From Olsenella profusa DSM 13989 (lineage in GTDB: Bacteria; Actinomycetota; Coriobacteriia; Coriobacteriales; Atopobiaceae): DNA of 64,000 nucleotides. The notes beneath the pieces are model-generated. The model saw only the letters and a list, made by a program, of their open reading frames with translations, did no database searches and was not told where the DNA came from. The stretch covers positions 1,240,001 to 1,304,000 of the forward strand of contig NZ_JAUSQK010000001.1 of NCBI RefSeq assembly GCF_030811115.1, written 5' to 3'. This document shows, in pieces, positions 51,755 through 61,108 of the stretch; the first letter of the stretch is position 1, and every line of letters starts with the position of its first letter. The position numbers and the translations under genes were made by a program.

Positions 51755-51811
51755 TGGGTGGGAAGGGCGTCCACAGGGGAGAAGAGGGGCAGTGCGTGGC
51801 AATCACCCGAG

Positions 51812-51847
51812 CCAAAAGAGAGGGGCGCCGCACCAGCGACGCCCCTC
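51812..51847 (-). terminator. Rho-independent terminator of gpmA
   Basis: On the reverse strand GAGGGGCG pairs with CGCCCCTC across a short GC loop and is followed by TCTTTTGG, 24 bases beyond the gpmA stop. Confidence 0.75.
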
Positions 51848-51870
51848 CGACTCGGCCTCTGTATGGTTAT

Positions 51871-52638
51871 CTACTTTTTGGCCTTGCCCTGGTTGGCGAC
51901 GGCCTCGATCTTCTTGGCGATGGTCTCAGGATCGCCGATGTAGTGCTTGTCGACGACGTTCCAGCCCTTGTCGAAGGTATAGGACAGGGGTACGCCGGTG
52001 GGGATGTTCACCTTGAGGATCTCGTCGGGCGTGAGGTGCTCGAACTGCATGTAGAGGGCGCGCAGGCTGTTGCCGTGTGCGGCGATGAGTACCCGCTTGC
52101 CCGCCTCGAGCTGGGGCTTGATCTCCTGCTCGAAGTACGGCCAGGCGCGCTTGATGGTGTCGTCGAGGCACTCGCAGTAGGGGAGGTCCTCCTGCGGCAC
52201 ATCGCGGAACATGGCCTGGACGTGCGGATCGCGCTCGTCGCCGGGCGTGAGCGCGGGCGGGCGGACGTCGAAGGAGCGGCGCCAGATGAGCACCTGGTCC
52301 TCACCATGCTCGGCGGCGGCATCGGCCTTGTTGAGGCCCTGGAGGGCACCATAGTGACGCTCGTTGAGGCGCCAGGTCTTGTGGACGGGGAGCCATGCGC
52401 GGTCGAGCTCGTCGAGTACGATGTTCAGCGTGTGAATGGCGCGCTTGAGCAGGGAGGTGTAGCACACGTCGAAGTCAAAGCCAGCCTCGCGCAGCGCCTT
52501 GCCGCCAGCTGTGGCTTCCTTGCGGCCCGTGTCGGTGAGGTCGACGTCGGTCCAACCGGTGAAGAGGTTCTTGAGGTTCCACTCGCTCTCGCCATGGCGC
52601 ACGATCACCAGGTGCATACGTCCGTCATTCTCAGCCAT
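51871..52638 (-). CDS. gpmA: 2,3-bisphosphoglycerate-dependent phosphoglycerate mutase
   Basis: Interconverts 3- and 2-phosphoglycerate in glycolysis. 255 residues, standard for dPGM. The phosphohistidine motif is LVIVRHGESEWN near residues 10-20; WRLNERHYGALQGLNK and the second catalytic His in LIAAHGNSLRAL are present. GAAAGGAGCC precedes the ATG at 52638. Monocistronic with its own terminator. Confidence 0.96.
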   Translation of the reverse strand: MAENDGRMHLVIVRHGESEWNLKNLFTGWTDVDLTDTGRKEATAGGKALREAGFDFDVCYTSLLKRAIHTLNIVLDELDRAWLPVHKTWRLNERHYGALQGLNKADAAAEHGEDQVLIWRRSFDVRPPALTPGDERDPHVQAMFRDVPQEDLPYCECLDDTIKRAWPYFEQEIKPQLEAGKRVLIAAHGNSLRALYMQFEHLTPDEILKVNIPTGVPLSYTFDKGWNVVDKHYIGDPETIAKKIEAVANQGKAKK

Positions 52639-52805
52639 TGTGGCTCCTTTCGTCGAGGACTGACTCCTTGGGTCCTGCGCTGTGCAAGGACACCATTGCC
52701 ATCTCTATTACAGCACCTTTTTCGTCGCCTGTGGGTGAGATACTGTAAACCAGTACCCCAGTACCGGGAGCGCCGGCCATGGGGGCTTGGGAGGAGGAAC
52801 GCACC

Positions 52806-53192
52806 ATGGGGGAGTCCCACCAACGTCTGACCTATCGCGACTATGCCCGCCTTGCCCGGCTTGACGGGCGCGCGCTGGCTGCCCAGTGCTCCGTGGAGAC
52901 CTTCCACGCCTCCGGCCCCGGCGGTCAGGGCGTCAATACGGCAGACTCCGCCGTGCGCATGCGGCACGTGCCTACGGGCATCGTGGTGGTGAGCCGCGAG
53001 CAGCGCTCCCAGCTGCAGAACCGCCAGTCGTGCCTGCGCAAGATCCACGCGGAGCTCAAGCGCCGCGCGCGGCCGCCCACGGTGCGCCGCACGACCAAGC
53101 CCACACGCGCGTCGGTACGCCGCCGCCTGGAGGGGAAGCATGCGCGTGCGAGTGTCAAGCGTCTGCGAAAAAGGCCGGGCATGGACGAATGA
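52806..53192 (+). CDS. RF-1-domain (GGQ) peptidyl-tRNA hydrolase-like protein
   Basis: 128 residues with the release-factor catalytic loop [18 protein letters not shown] and a Lys/Arg-rich C-terminal tail ([19 protein letters not shown]). It lacks the codon-recognition domains of RF1/RF2. The arrangement matches small ribosome-rescue factors such as ArfB/YaeJ and related orphan release factors. The basic tail would lie in the empty mRNA channel. ATG 52806 is chosen for the GAGGAGGAAC site; ATG 52779 is in frame upstream. Stalled-ribosome rescue is inferred. Confidence 0.85.
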   Translation: MGESHQRLTYRDYARLARLDGRALAAQCSVETFHASGPGGQGVNTADSAVRMRHVPTGIVVVSREQRSQLQNRQSCLRKIHAELKRRARPPTVRRTTKPTRASVRRRLEGKHARASVKRLRKRPGMDE

Positions 53193-53471
53193 GCGCATCG
53201 TCTACTGGGATCTACCTTCTGCGCCATGTTATCATCCTCAAGGGCTTCCTTGGGGGCTTGGTTCGAGTTCGCAGGGGGCATGGACGCCTGCGGGCTCCTT
53301 CGTGCCGGGCTCCCGACAGAGGGACACCTTCGACGTCCGCCGAGCTGCTGTCTAGGGGTGATGTGGGGTGAGCACGTTGTGTCGTTTTGCACAGGGTCGG
53401 GCGGCCCTACCCCAATGGGTCCCTGCCCAGTGGGCTATCCTTACGCACGCACGGGTCTAGTGGGGGGATTC
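53193..53471. other. Intergenic leader before dltA
   Basis: No gene seen. GGGCTATCCTTACG near 53440 offers a -10-like TATCCT 30 bases before the dltA start. No T-box or other riboswitch hallmark was found. Confidence 0.4.
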
Positions 53472-55109
53472 ATGGCGCAGCTACGAGATACGGGGTTAGC
53501 GGAAGAAGAGGCCTTGTCGGCAGACCCAGCAACGCATGCGAACGAGCTGCTCGCACGAGTCAGGGCCACGGCAGAGGCCACCCCGAATGCGACGGCCTAT
53601 CGTGCCGCGTGTCGCCCAGAGGTGACGTATGGCCAGCTGTGGGCAGACGCCTGCAAGGTTGCCCGTGCACTCCGGGAGCGTACGGATGGCCGTGCGCCCG
53701 TGATCGTGTACTGCGACAAGTCCGCCCTCGCGGTGGCCAGCTTCCTGGGCTGCCTGCTCTCGGGCCATGCCTTCGTGCCCGTCGACTGCGAGCTGCCCAC
53801 GATGCGCGTGCACGACATCGCCTCGCAGATCGAGCGGCCCACGCTCCTCGCATGCGTCGATGTTCCCTCCAAACTCTCCGCCGAGCTCTCTGGGAGCACC
53901 TTGATCGATGCCCGTGCGGCGGCCCATGCCCCCCGGGAGGCTCCCGTCCCGTCCGAGGGCAGGTGGGTGCGTGGCGAGGATACCAACTACATCATCTTTA
54001 CCTCTGGCTCGACGGGCCGCCCCAAGGGCATCGAGGTCTCTGCTGCCAATGTCCAGCACTTCATGCACTGGCTGCGCACGTTTCCGGTGGTGCGCGATGG
54101 CCACCGTATCTTTCTGGACCAGGCGCACTACTCCTTTGACCTCTCGGAGTACGAGCTGGTCGGAGCCCTTTCCACGGGTGGCTGCCTGCATGCCGTCTCC
54201 GACCACATGTCCGGCGACTACCGTGCCCTCTTTGCGGACCTTGCCGCCTCGGACGTGGAGGTGTGGGTGTCCACGCCCTCGTTCGCGGACTTCTGTCTGG
54301 TGGACAGGACCTTTGACGAACACCTTCTGCCCAAGCTCAGGCTCTTCCTCTTCTGTGGGGAGGAGCTCCGCCATGCGACGGCGGCCAAGCTGCGCCAGCG
54401 CTTTCCGCACGCCATTGTTGCCAACACCTACGGCCCCACGGAATCCACCGTGGCCGTCACCTATGCGGAGATCGATGATGTGGCGCTCATGGGTGCGGAA
54501 TCCCTTCCCGTGGGTCGTGCGCGCGAAGGCACGGAGCTGCGCATCCTCGACCAGGCGACCGGCGCGCCGCTTGCGCCCGGCGCGACCGGCGAGATCGTGA
54601 TCATTGGCGACACCGTGGCCAAGGGCTACTATGGCAACCCCGAAAAGACGGCGGAGGTGTTCTTCGATGCCAGGCGCGGGGACGGTACGCCCGTACGCGG
54701 CTACCACACGGGTGATGTGGGACACCTGGATGAGGATGGCACGCTCTTCTGCGAGGGGCGCATGGACTCGCTCGTGAAGCTCAATGGCTTCCGCATCGAG
54801 CTGGGGGAGATTGAGGGGTGCCTCGAGCAGATGGAGGGTGTGAGCCAGGCCGTGGTCGTTCCCACGCGCCGTTCGGGACGCGTGTATGGTCTGCGCGCCT
54901 ACGTGGTGCTGGACCAGGGACATCCGTGCCCGAGGGGGAAGGAGGCTGCCCCCATAGCCATCACCGACTTCGCGCGCGCCGTCAAGCGGTACCTGGGCCA
55001 GCACCTGCCAGGTTACATGGTTCCCCGTACCGTTCGTGTGCTCGACCAGCTGCCGCTCACTGCCAACGGCAAGGTGGATCGCGCGGCCCTTGCGGCACGC
55101 AAGGGGTAG
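53472..55109 (+). CDS. dltA: D-alanine--[acyl-carrier] ligase DltA
   Basis: Activates D-alanine as an adenylate and loads it on DltC. 545 residues. Adenylation-domain cores are visible: FTSGSTGRPKGIE (A3), NTYGPTESTVAVTY (A5), YHTGDVGHLDEDG (A7), GRMDSLVKLNGFRIELGEIE (A8) and the C-terminal LPLTANGKVDR with the catalytic Lys (A10). ATG 53472 follows GGGGGG; longer readings lack support. First gene of dltABCD. The product acts in the cytosol and the pathway adds D-Ala esters to teichoic or other wall polymers, lowering surface negative charge. Confidence 0.96.
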   Translation: MAQLRDTGLAEEEALSADPATHANELLARVRATAEATPNATAYRAACRPEVTYGQLWADACKVARALRERTDGRAPVIVYCDKSALAVASFLGCLLSGHAFVPVDCELPTMRVHDIASQIERPTLLACVDVPSKLSAELSGSTLIDARAAAHAPREAPVPSEGRWVRGEDTNYIIFTSGSTGRPKGIEVSAANVQHFMHWLRTFPVVRDGHRIFLDQAHYSFDLSEYELVGALSTGGCLHAVSDHMSGDYRALFADLAASDVEVWVSTPSFADFCLVDRTFDEHLLPKLRLFLFCGEELRHATAAKLRQRFPHAIVANTYGPTESTVAVTYAEIDDVALMGAESLPVGRAREGTELRILDQATGAPLAPGATGEIVIIGDTVAKGYYGNPEKTAEVFFDARRGDGTPVRGYHTGDVGHLDEDGTLFCEGRMDSLVKLNGFRIELGEIEGCLEQMEGVSQAVVVPTRRSGRVYGLRAYVVLDQGHPCPRGKEAAPIAITDFARAVKRYLGQHLPGYMVPRTVRVLDQLPLTANGKVDRAALAARKG

Positions 55110-55111
55110 CC

Positions 55112-56299
55112 ATGGTTCTCTTTGGTGTACCTAGCTTCTTCGCCATCCTGGTCGTCGTCGTGCTCGTCGCGGCGGTGTTGGGCCTCACGGGGCGTCCGCT
55201 CGCCCCTTGGGGCATGGCTTCCTCCCTTGTGCTGCTCGTCCTGCTGCTGTGGGGCCATCCCGACCAGGCAGTGGCGTTGGCCGTCTTTCTCATGCTCTCT
55301 CTTGGCATGACGCGCTGGCTCATGGCGCGTCCGCAGTCGCAGCCGCGCTTCTATGCGTCCGTGGCACTCGCCTGCGCCCCGCTCGTGACCTACAAGCTCA
55401 CGGTGTCCCTTACGCCCGCCGGGCTCATGGGCTTCGTGGGCATCAGCTATGCCACGTTCAAGTCGATCCAGATTCTCATGGAGACGCACGACGGCCTTGT
55501 CACGTCGGATGACCTCTCCCTTGCCGACCAGCTCTACTTCCTGCTCAACTTCTTCGAGCTTGATTCCGGCCCCATCGACCGCAGCCGTCGCTTCGTGGCC
55601 GATGCCCACCGACGCATTCCACGCGACGAGTATGCGGGCATGCTGGCTCGCGGCATCCTGCTCGTCCTGGGTGGCATCGCCTACAAGATGGTGATCGCCG
55701 CCTATGTGCACCGCGGCTATGCACTCGTGCCCTGGGGGACGGGCCCTGTATGGCAGGAGCTCTGGCAGCAGGTCGTCATCTGCTACCAGTACGGCCTCTA
55801 CCTCTTCTTCGACTTTGCAGGCTACACCATGATGGCCATGGGTGTGGGCTACTGCCTGGGCATACGCGTGCCACGCAACTTCCGTGCGCCCTTCCTCGCG
55901 AGCGACCCCATGGACTTCTGGAACCGCTGGCACATCACGCTCTCCACCTGGCTGCGCGACTTCGTGTTCATGCGTATCACGCGCGTGCTCATGAGGCATC
56001 GTGTGTTCAAGGGCACGAAGGGGCGCCTGCGTACGGCGCAGGTGGGACTCATCGTCAACATGTTGCTCATGGGGTTCTGGCATGGCGTCACGATCGACTA
56101 CATCGGCTACGGCCTCTACCATGGCGTGCTCATGGCCGTCACCGAGGCCTATCATAGGAGTGCGTTCTTCAAGGCGCATCGGGACGCCGTCTGGCTTACC
56201 ATGCTGTCATGGTTCGTGACCATGCAGCTGGTGTTCATGGGCTTTGCGCTGTTCTCGGGACAGGTTTCGTTTCTGGTGGGAGGGGCACTCAATGGTTGA
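55112..56299 (+). CDS. dltB: D-alanyl transfer protein DltB (MBOAT family)
   Basis: 395 residues with about eleven membrane helices. The MBOAT hallmark includes MDFWNRWHITLSTWLRDFVF and the catalytic His in LMGFWHGVTIDYIGYGLYHG. It moves D-alanine from DltC-phosphopantetheine across the membrane. It starts two bases after the dltA stop and overlaps dltC by eight bases. Confidence 0.95.
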   Translation: MVLFGVPSFFAILVVVVLVAAVLGLTGRPLAPWGMASSLVLLVLLLWGHPDQAVALAVFLMLSLGMTRWLMARPQSQPRFYASVALACAPLVTYKLTVSLTPAGLMGFVGISYATFKSIQILMETHDGLVTSDDLSLADQLYFLLNFFELDSGPIDRSRRFVADAHRRIPRDEYAGMLARGILLVLGGIAYKMVIAAYVHRGYALVPWGTGPVWQELWQQVVICYQYGLYLFFDFAGYTMMAMGVGYCLGIRVPRNFRAPFLASDPMDFWNRWHITLSTWLRDFVFMRITRVLMRHRVFKGTKGRLRTAQVGLIVNMLLMGFWHGVTIDYIGYGLYHGVLMAVTEAYHRSAFFKAHRDAVWLTMLSWFVTMQLVFMGFALFSGQVSFLVGGALNG

Positions 56300-56549
56300 G
56301 AGGATTTCCGCAGGTGAGCTTGAGGCTCGTATGCTCGACCTCATGGAGGAGGTCTGCGAAGACGCTGCCGTGCGCGACCATCGTGACGACGACCTCTTTG
56401 AGAGTGGCATGCTCGACTCCATGGCTGCCGTGGAGCTGCTTGTGGGCATCGAGGACGAGTTTGGCGTCTCCATCGCTCCCACGGAGCTCCCACGCGAGGA
56501 GATGAACACAGTCAACAAGATCATCGCCCAGGTAGCAAGCAGGTTGTAG
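56292..56549 (+). CDS. dltC: D-alanyl carrier protein DltC
   Basis: 85-residue acyl-carrier-like protein. The phosphopantetheine serine lies in LFESGMLDSMAAVELLV. Acidic helices and size match DltC. GGGAGGGGC precedes ATG 56292. It lies in order between dltB and dltD. Confidence 0.95.
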   Translation: MVERISAGELEARMLDLMEEVCEDAAVRDHRDDDLFESGMLDSMAAVELLVGIEDEFGVSIAPTELPREEMNTVNKIIAQVASRL

Positions 56550-56550
56550 C

Positions 56551-57825
56551 ATGCGAGGGCGTCTGCGCATGCAGCTGGGCGACATGGGCCCTGGCAAGCA
56601 CCTGCTTGTGGGCGTGTGCGGAGGACTTGTCGTTGCCGCCGTGGCGCTTGCCGTGATGATCGCGGCGCTGCCCGCCATGGGTCCCGCTCCGAGCTGGCGC
56701 TTCTATGACTATGTCTATGCCAGTGGCAAGTCCGAGAGCAGCTCGTTCGTCACGAGCAACATGGCCCCCGGCAGCCACCTCGTCTTCGGCTCCTCGGAGC
56801 TCTACATCTCCAAGGACACCGTGCCCACCTGCCCGCAGGCGGTGTTCGGGGAGGGTTGTGCAGACATGGGCATGACCTATGTGGGCGAGGCGTTCGACCA
56901 GAGCCTGTGGCAGGCCATCGCCGCCGGTGCCTATGCCAACAAGGTGCAGGACAAGAAGGTCATGATCATCGTCTCTCCCCAGTGGTTCTTCCGTGGGTCG
57001 GGACAGGAGGGCAAGTTCCCCTCTAAGTTCAGCTATTCGCTCTACCAGGAGTTCTGTGACAATCCCACCATCTCTGACGGAACGAAGGACTACGTGCGGC
57101 AGCGCGTGCTCGAGCTGGGTGTGGATGCAGGACAGGTGGCTGCCGCCAACAGGGACACGCCCGCCGATGCGCTCAATGGCCTCCTCTACTATCAGGCCGA
57201 CCAGCTCTCCTTGCGCGGCAAGCTCGCGAACGTCATCGGCCTGGGCACAGGCAAGAATGCGGACCAACTGGCGGGAAGGGACAACGGCGAGCCTGACTGG
57301 CCGACGCTCCTTGCCAAGGGAAGGTCAGAGGGTGCTCAGATGTCCACGACCAATGCGTATGGCATCAATGACTCGTTCTGGCGTCGCAACGCCAACTATG
57401 ATGCCGAATGGCACCAGACGTTTGACGAGGCGAGCGGCGAATACGACGATCTTGCCTGCTTCCTGCAGGTGTGCCATGAGAGCGGGCTCGATCCGCTCGT
57501 GTGCATCGTGCCGCTGCACGGAACGTGGTATGACCATGCGGGTGTGGGCAAGGATGTGCGCCAGTACTACTACCAGCGTATACGCGAGGTCTGCAACGAT
57601 GCGGGCGTCTCGTACGCGGACTTCTCCAGCTGCGAGTATGAGCCGTACTTCCTCTGTGACACCGTGCATCCCGGTTGGGTGGGCTGGGTACGCATCGAGG
57701 AGGCCTTCTATGACTTCATGAAGGGCCGGGACGACGCCTTCCTGGGCGGCGGTGACCGGGGCGTGCCGGCGGGGCTCTCCTCGCCCGACGCGACGCAGCC
57801 CGCAGGCGAGGGGACGTCCTCGTGA
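56551..57825 (+). CDS. dltD: D-alanyl esterase/transferase DltD
   Basis: 424 residues. One N-terminal membrane helix (about 17-45), then an extracellular SGNH-like domain. The nucleophile Ser is in VFGSSELYIS and the Asp/His pair in CDTVHPGWVGW near residue 370. It transfers D-alanine onto the wall polymer outside the membrane. The C-terminal tail of about 40 residues after FYDFMKGRD is low-complexity and looks lineage-specific. It starts one base after the dltC stop. Confidence 0.93.
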   Translation: MRGRLRMQLGDMGPGKHLLVGVCGGLVVAAVALAVMIAALPAMGPAPSWRFYDYVYASGKSESSSFVTSNMAPGSHLVFGSSELYISKDTVPTCPQAVFGEGCADMGMTYVGEAFDQSLWQAIAAGAYANKVQDKKVMIIVSPQWFFRGSGQEGKFPSKFSYSLYQEFCDNPTISDGTKDYVRQRVLELGVDAGQVAAANRDTPADALNGLLYYQADQLSLRGKLANVIGLGTGKNADQLAGRDNGEPDWPTLLAKGRSEGAQMSTTNAYGINDSFWRRNANYDAEWHQTFDEASGEYDDLACFLQVCHESGLDPLVCIVPLHGTWYDHAGVGKDVRQYYYQRIREVCNDAGVSYADFSSCEYEPYFLCDTVHPGWVGWVRIEEAFYDFMKGRDDAFLGGGDRGVPAGLSSPDATQPAGEGTSS

Positions 57826-58034
57826 GCGGGATCGCCGCGCCGCTGCGGCTCCTCCGAAAGCGGCATCCCCTGTCCGGTGGCAGGGAGCTGGCGCTGGCGT
57901 GGTCGGAACGCCACCCCCTGCAGCTGGCTGTGGCCGCTGGCGCACTCACTGTGGCCCTCGTGCTGATGATCGCATGGTTCCTGCTGTTCTCGGGGCTCAA
58001 CGGCCCGGTGCAGTTCGTCTACGCGGCGTTCTGA
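57822..58034 (+). CDS. dltX: DltX-like small membrane peptide at the operon end
   Basis: 70 residues with one helix (LAVAAGALTVALVLMIAWFLLF) and the C-terminus GPVQFVYAAF, which resembles the FIYNEF ending of DltX, the small peptide that joins D-Ala transfer outside the membrane. In Firmicutes dltX usually precedes dltA. Here it overlaps the end of dltD by four bases (GTGA), so it is translationally coupled. The N-terminal 35 residues are basic. The identification rests on the tail motif and operon position. Confidence 0.7.
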   Translation: MSGIAAPLRLLRKRHPLSGGRELALAWSERHPLQLAVAAGALTVALVLMIAWFLLFSGLNGPVQFVYAAF

Positions 58035-58186
58035 CGGGGCACGGGAGGCGGGTGCGGCCGTCTCGCCCCCCGTGACCGGTGCCTCCCCCATTTCCTCCCT
58101 CGCCATGCCCGCGGAGTTGGCCCATAATGAGGGGAGGGGAAATGACGCGGTGCCTGTTGGCCCGTGCAAGTGAGAGGACATGCGCC

Positions 58187-59809
58187 ATGCCTGGCACCAT
58201 GCGGGGGGTCTACACCAACCTTACGAAAATCCGTCGCGATGTGTTCCGCGAGGTATCGAAGGTCTGCTACCAGGCGGGCGAGGACTCGTCCATGACCAAT
58301 GCCGACATCGACGATGCCTTCGACGAGCTGCCCTTCAAGATCCTTCCTGGCGACGTCGCCACCTACCGCGAGAGCGTCTTCCTGGAGCGTGCCATCATCG
58401 GCGAGCGCATTCGCCTGGCCATGGGCCTGCCGCTGCAGGGCGTGGATCGGCCGCAGCGCATCTCGGACGGCTTCAACAACGCGCAGATCGACAACATGTC
58501 GTACTACGAGCCACCGCTCATCAACATCATCAAGTTCGCCTGCAATGCCTGCCAGGACAACGTGTACGAGGTCACCAACATGTGCCAGGGCTGTCTCGCG
58601 CACCCCTGCCGCGAGGTGTGTCCCAAGCAGGCCATCTCGTTTGTGGACAAACGGGCCCACATAGACCAGGACGCCTGCGTCCACTGTGGCATGTGCGAGC
58701 GCACCTGCCCGTATGAGGCCATCCACCATCACGTGCGGCCCTGTGCCGCGGCCTGTGGCATGGGCGCCATCGGCTCCGACGAGCATGGCCGTGCCGACAT
58801 CGACTACGAGAAGTGCGTGAGCTGTGGTATGTGCCTCGTGAACTGCCCGTTTGGCGCCATTGCCGACAAGAGCCAGATTGCGCAGGTCATCTGGTCCATC
58901 CAGCATGGCGAGGAGGTCATCGCCGCCGTGGCGCCGTCGTTCGTGGGGCAGTTTGGCGGCAAGGGCAACGTGGGCAAGTTGCGCGAGGCCTTCAAGCAGC
59001 TGGGCTTCTCCGGCGTGGAGGAGGTGGCCCTCGGCGCGGATCTCTGCACCGTGCAGGAGGCCGAGGACTTCCTGGATGAGGTGCCCGACAAGCTTCCCTT
59101 CATGGGAACGAGCTGCTGCCCGGCCTGGTCCGTCATGGCCAAGCGGGAGTTCCCCGAGTACGCGGACACCGTCTCCATGGCCCTCACGCCCATGACCCTC
59201 ACGGCGCGTATGATTCGCACGCAGCACCCCCATGCCAAGATCGTGTTCGTGGGACCCTGCTCGGCCAAGAAGCTCGAGGCCATGCGCAAGAGCGTGCGCT
59301 CCGAGGTGGACTTCGTGCTCACCTTCGAGGAGATGGCCGGCATGATGGATGCGCGGGAGATCGACTACCTCGCCCTCGAGGATGACAACAAGAGCGACTT
59401 TGACGTCGCGAGTCGTGATGGCCGCGACTTCGCCGTCGCTGGTGGCGTCGCCAACGCCGTGGTCAATGCCATTCACCGTCGCTACCCCGAGCGTGAGGTC
59501 AACATCGTCGGCGCGGAGGGGCTCGAGGACTGTCGCAAGATGATGAGGGCTGCGGTCAAGGGCAAGTATCCAGGCTATCTGATGGAGGGCATGGCGTGTC
59601 CTGGCGGCTGTGTGGCTGGTGCCGGCACGCTCGTGTCGGTTGCCAAGTCAACGGGCGCGGTGCACCGCTATGCCAAGCGCTCGCCACGCCAGAACTCGAC
59701 GGAGAACTCCTATCGCATGCTCATTCCCATGCTGGAGCAGGGCTTTACCAAGGACGACGAGGACACCGAGGTGTCCGAGAGCCGCGAGGCACAGGTGCCC
59801 AAGGCATAG
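58187..59809 (+). CDS. [FeFe]-hydrogenase-like protein, group B type
   Basis: 540 residues. An N-terminal helical part leads into several ferredoxin-type [4Fe-4S] motifs (CVHCGMCERTCP, CAAACGM, CVSCGMCLVNCP), then the H-cluster domain with its three signatures: TSCCPAW, GPCSAKKLE and MACPGGCVAGAG. The GPC rather than MPC form of the second motif suits the group B enzymes. It would oxidise or evolve H2 or act as a sensor with ferredoxin; direction is unknown. ATG 58187 is preferred, with GAGAGGA before it. No maturation genes (hydE/F/G) are in the window. Confidence 0.87.
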   Translation: MPGTMRGVYTNLTKIRRDVFREVSKVCYQAGEDSSMTNADIDDAFDELPFKILPGDVATYRESVFLERAIIGERIRLAMGLPLQGVDRPQRISDGFNNAQIDNMSYYEPPLINIIKFACNACQDNVYEVTNMCQGCLAHPCREVCPKQAISFVDKRAHIDQDACVHCGMCERTCPYEAIHHHVRPCAAACGMGAIGSDEHGRADIDYEKCVSCGMCLVNCPFGAIADKSQIAQVIWSIQHGEEVIAAVAPSFVGQFGGKGNVGKLREAFKQLGFSGVEEVALGADLCTVQEAEDFLDEVPDKLPFMGTSCCPAWSVMAKREFPEYADTVSMALTPMTLTARMIRTQHPHAKIVFVGPCSAKKLEAMRKSVRSEVDFVLTFEEMAGMMDAREIDYLALEDDNKSDFDVASRDGRDFAVAGGVANAVVNAIHRRYPEREVNIVGAEGLEDCRKMMRAAVKGKYPGYLMEGMACPGGCVAGAGTLVSVAKSTGAVHRYAKRSPRQNSTENSYRMLIPMLEQGFTKDDEDTEVSESREAQVPKA

Positions 59810-59887
59810 GGGACGCCCGTCGTGTGACATACGAACGGCGGGACGTCCGGGGGCGTCCCGCCTGCTCCACTACGTTGCGATTGGGCC

Positions 59888-60196
59888 CTATGACTCCTTG
59901 GCGCCCTTGATTGATTCGTAGAACCTTGCGTGGGAGAACACGTCCTTGATGGTCTGGCCATTCACGAAGGGCAACGCAAGGAACTCGTCTACGGTGTTGA
60001 CGAGGTCGCTGCAGTCCACGAAGTGGTTCTTGGAGTTGCGCAGGCTGGTGTCCTGTGCGCGCCATGCCTCGTAGTTGGCATCCGTGAGGTAGTAGACATC
60101 GCTGTCCACCTGCATGTACACGGAGTGATGGGCGTGCAGGTAGTCGGCCAGATCATCGTAATCGATGTCGAGTGCCTCAGCGGCTTTCTTTCCCAT
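59888..60196 (-). CDS. Hypothetical protein, 102 residues
   Basis: I do not recognise it. It is soluble and acidic, beginning MGKKAAEALDIDYDDLADYL, with a central VYMQVDSDVYYLTDANYEAW and a helical C-terminus ending SHARFYESIKG. There are no membrane segments, and only one Cys (VDCSD). GAGAAAGGAC precedes the ATG at 60196. It is isolated between the hydrogenase-like gene (convergent) and a HAD gene. Codon use and a good ribosome site support a real gene. Confidence 0.65.
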   Translation of the reverse strand: MGKKAAEALDIDYDDLADYLHAHHSVYMQVDSDVYYLTDANYEAWRAQDTSLRNSKNHFVDCSDLVNTVDEFLALPFVNGQTIKDVFSHARFYESIKGAKES

Positions 60197-60454
60197 AGCG
60201 TGTCCTTTCTCCCAAGGGACTACCTGGATAGATGTGAGGGGAGGAGCCTTTGTGGAGCGAACCCTCGCCTTGAGAGGATTCTACTCCTCCATCCTGCGCG
60301 TCCCAGGGCAGGGGAGCAATGGTCTGGCAAGCGTACCGGAGCTTCGGGCGGACGTCTTGCGGTTGACAGCGGTGGAGCATGGGGTAAGGGCAACGTGCGA
60401 ACCACAGGGGCCCTGCCCCACCGCCTGCTTGTATGCCAGCCCCCTGCCGTGCCG

Positions 60455-61108
60455 CTACATGAGGATGGCCTCGGCAAGCTCCTCCGTGGTGTCGGCAATG
60501 AGGGTGGCCCCGTGAGCAACCAGGAAGTCGCGGTCGCGGAAGCCCCACGAGACGGCGGCACACGCACATCCCACGTTGGCGGCCGTCTCGAGGTCGACCT
60601 CGGAGTCGCCCACATAGATCACGTCATTCACGCCTACGGAGAGCTTCCTCGTCACGGCCAGTACCGTATCCGGTGCCGGCTTGCGTCGGATGCCCGCGCG
60701 CTCGCCCACCACCACGTCGAACATGCGGGGAAAGTACCGCTCCACCAGATCCTGTACGGCAAAGTCACCCTTGTTGGAGACCACGCCGCGGCGCACGCCC
60801 TCGCCCGCGAGGATCTCGATGAGCTTCACGACCTGGGGGTAGGGGGCCGTGTGGTCGGCGCTGTGGACGGCATAGTGCTCCTTGAACTCGGCGAGCAGCC
60901 GTGCCTCCACCTCAGATGAGGTTCCCGCAGGCACGCTCAGGTGCATGAGGGTGCGCATGCCGTTGCCCAAGAACGCCCGCACGTCGTCCCTGCTGCGTTC
61001 GGGCATATCGTGCGCACGCAGCGTGTGGTTGACGGAGCCCCAGAGGTCCTCGAGGGTATCGAGTAGGGTACCGTCCAGATCGAAGATGGCTGCCTGGTAG
61101 GTCATCAT
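60455..61108 (-). CDS. HAD-family phosphatase, phosphoglycolate phosphatase-like
   Basis: 217 residues. Motif I is IFDLDGTLLDT with the nucleophilic Asp, motif II is GVVSNKG, the Lys is in RRKPAPDTV, and motif III is VIYVGDSEVDLETA. A helical cap lies between residues 20 and 80. This is the Gph/PGP-like branch; the true substrate is unknown. The ATG overlaps the LOG-gene stop by four bases, so the two are one operon. Confidence 0.92.
   Translation of the reverse strand: MMTYQAAIFDLDGTLLDTLEDLWGSVNHTLRAHDMPERSRDDVRAFLGNGMRTLMHLSVPAGTSSEVEARLLAEFKEHYAVHSADHTAPYPQVVKLIEILAGEGVRRGVVSNKGDFAVQDLVERYFPRMFDVVVGERAGIRRKPAPDTVLAVTRKLSVGVNDVIYVGDSEVDLETAANVGCACAAVSWGFRDRDFLVAHGATLIADTTEELAEAILM

Noticed and set aside
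53255-53290. tRNA-like GGTTCGAGTTCG segment before dltA
   Set aside because: No acceptor, D or anticodon arms can be folded around it.
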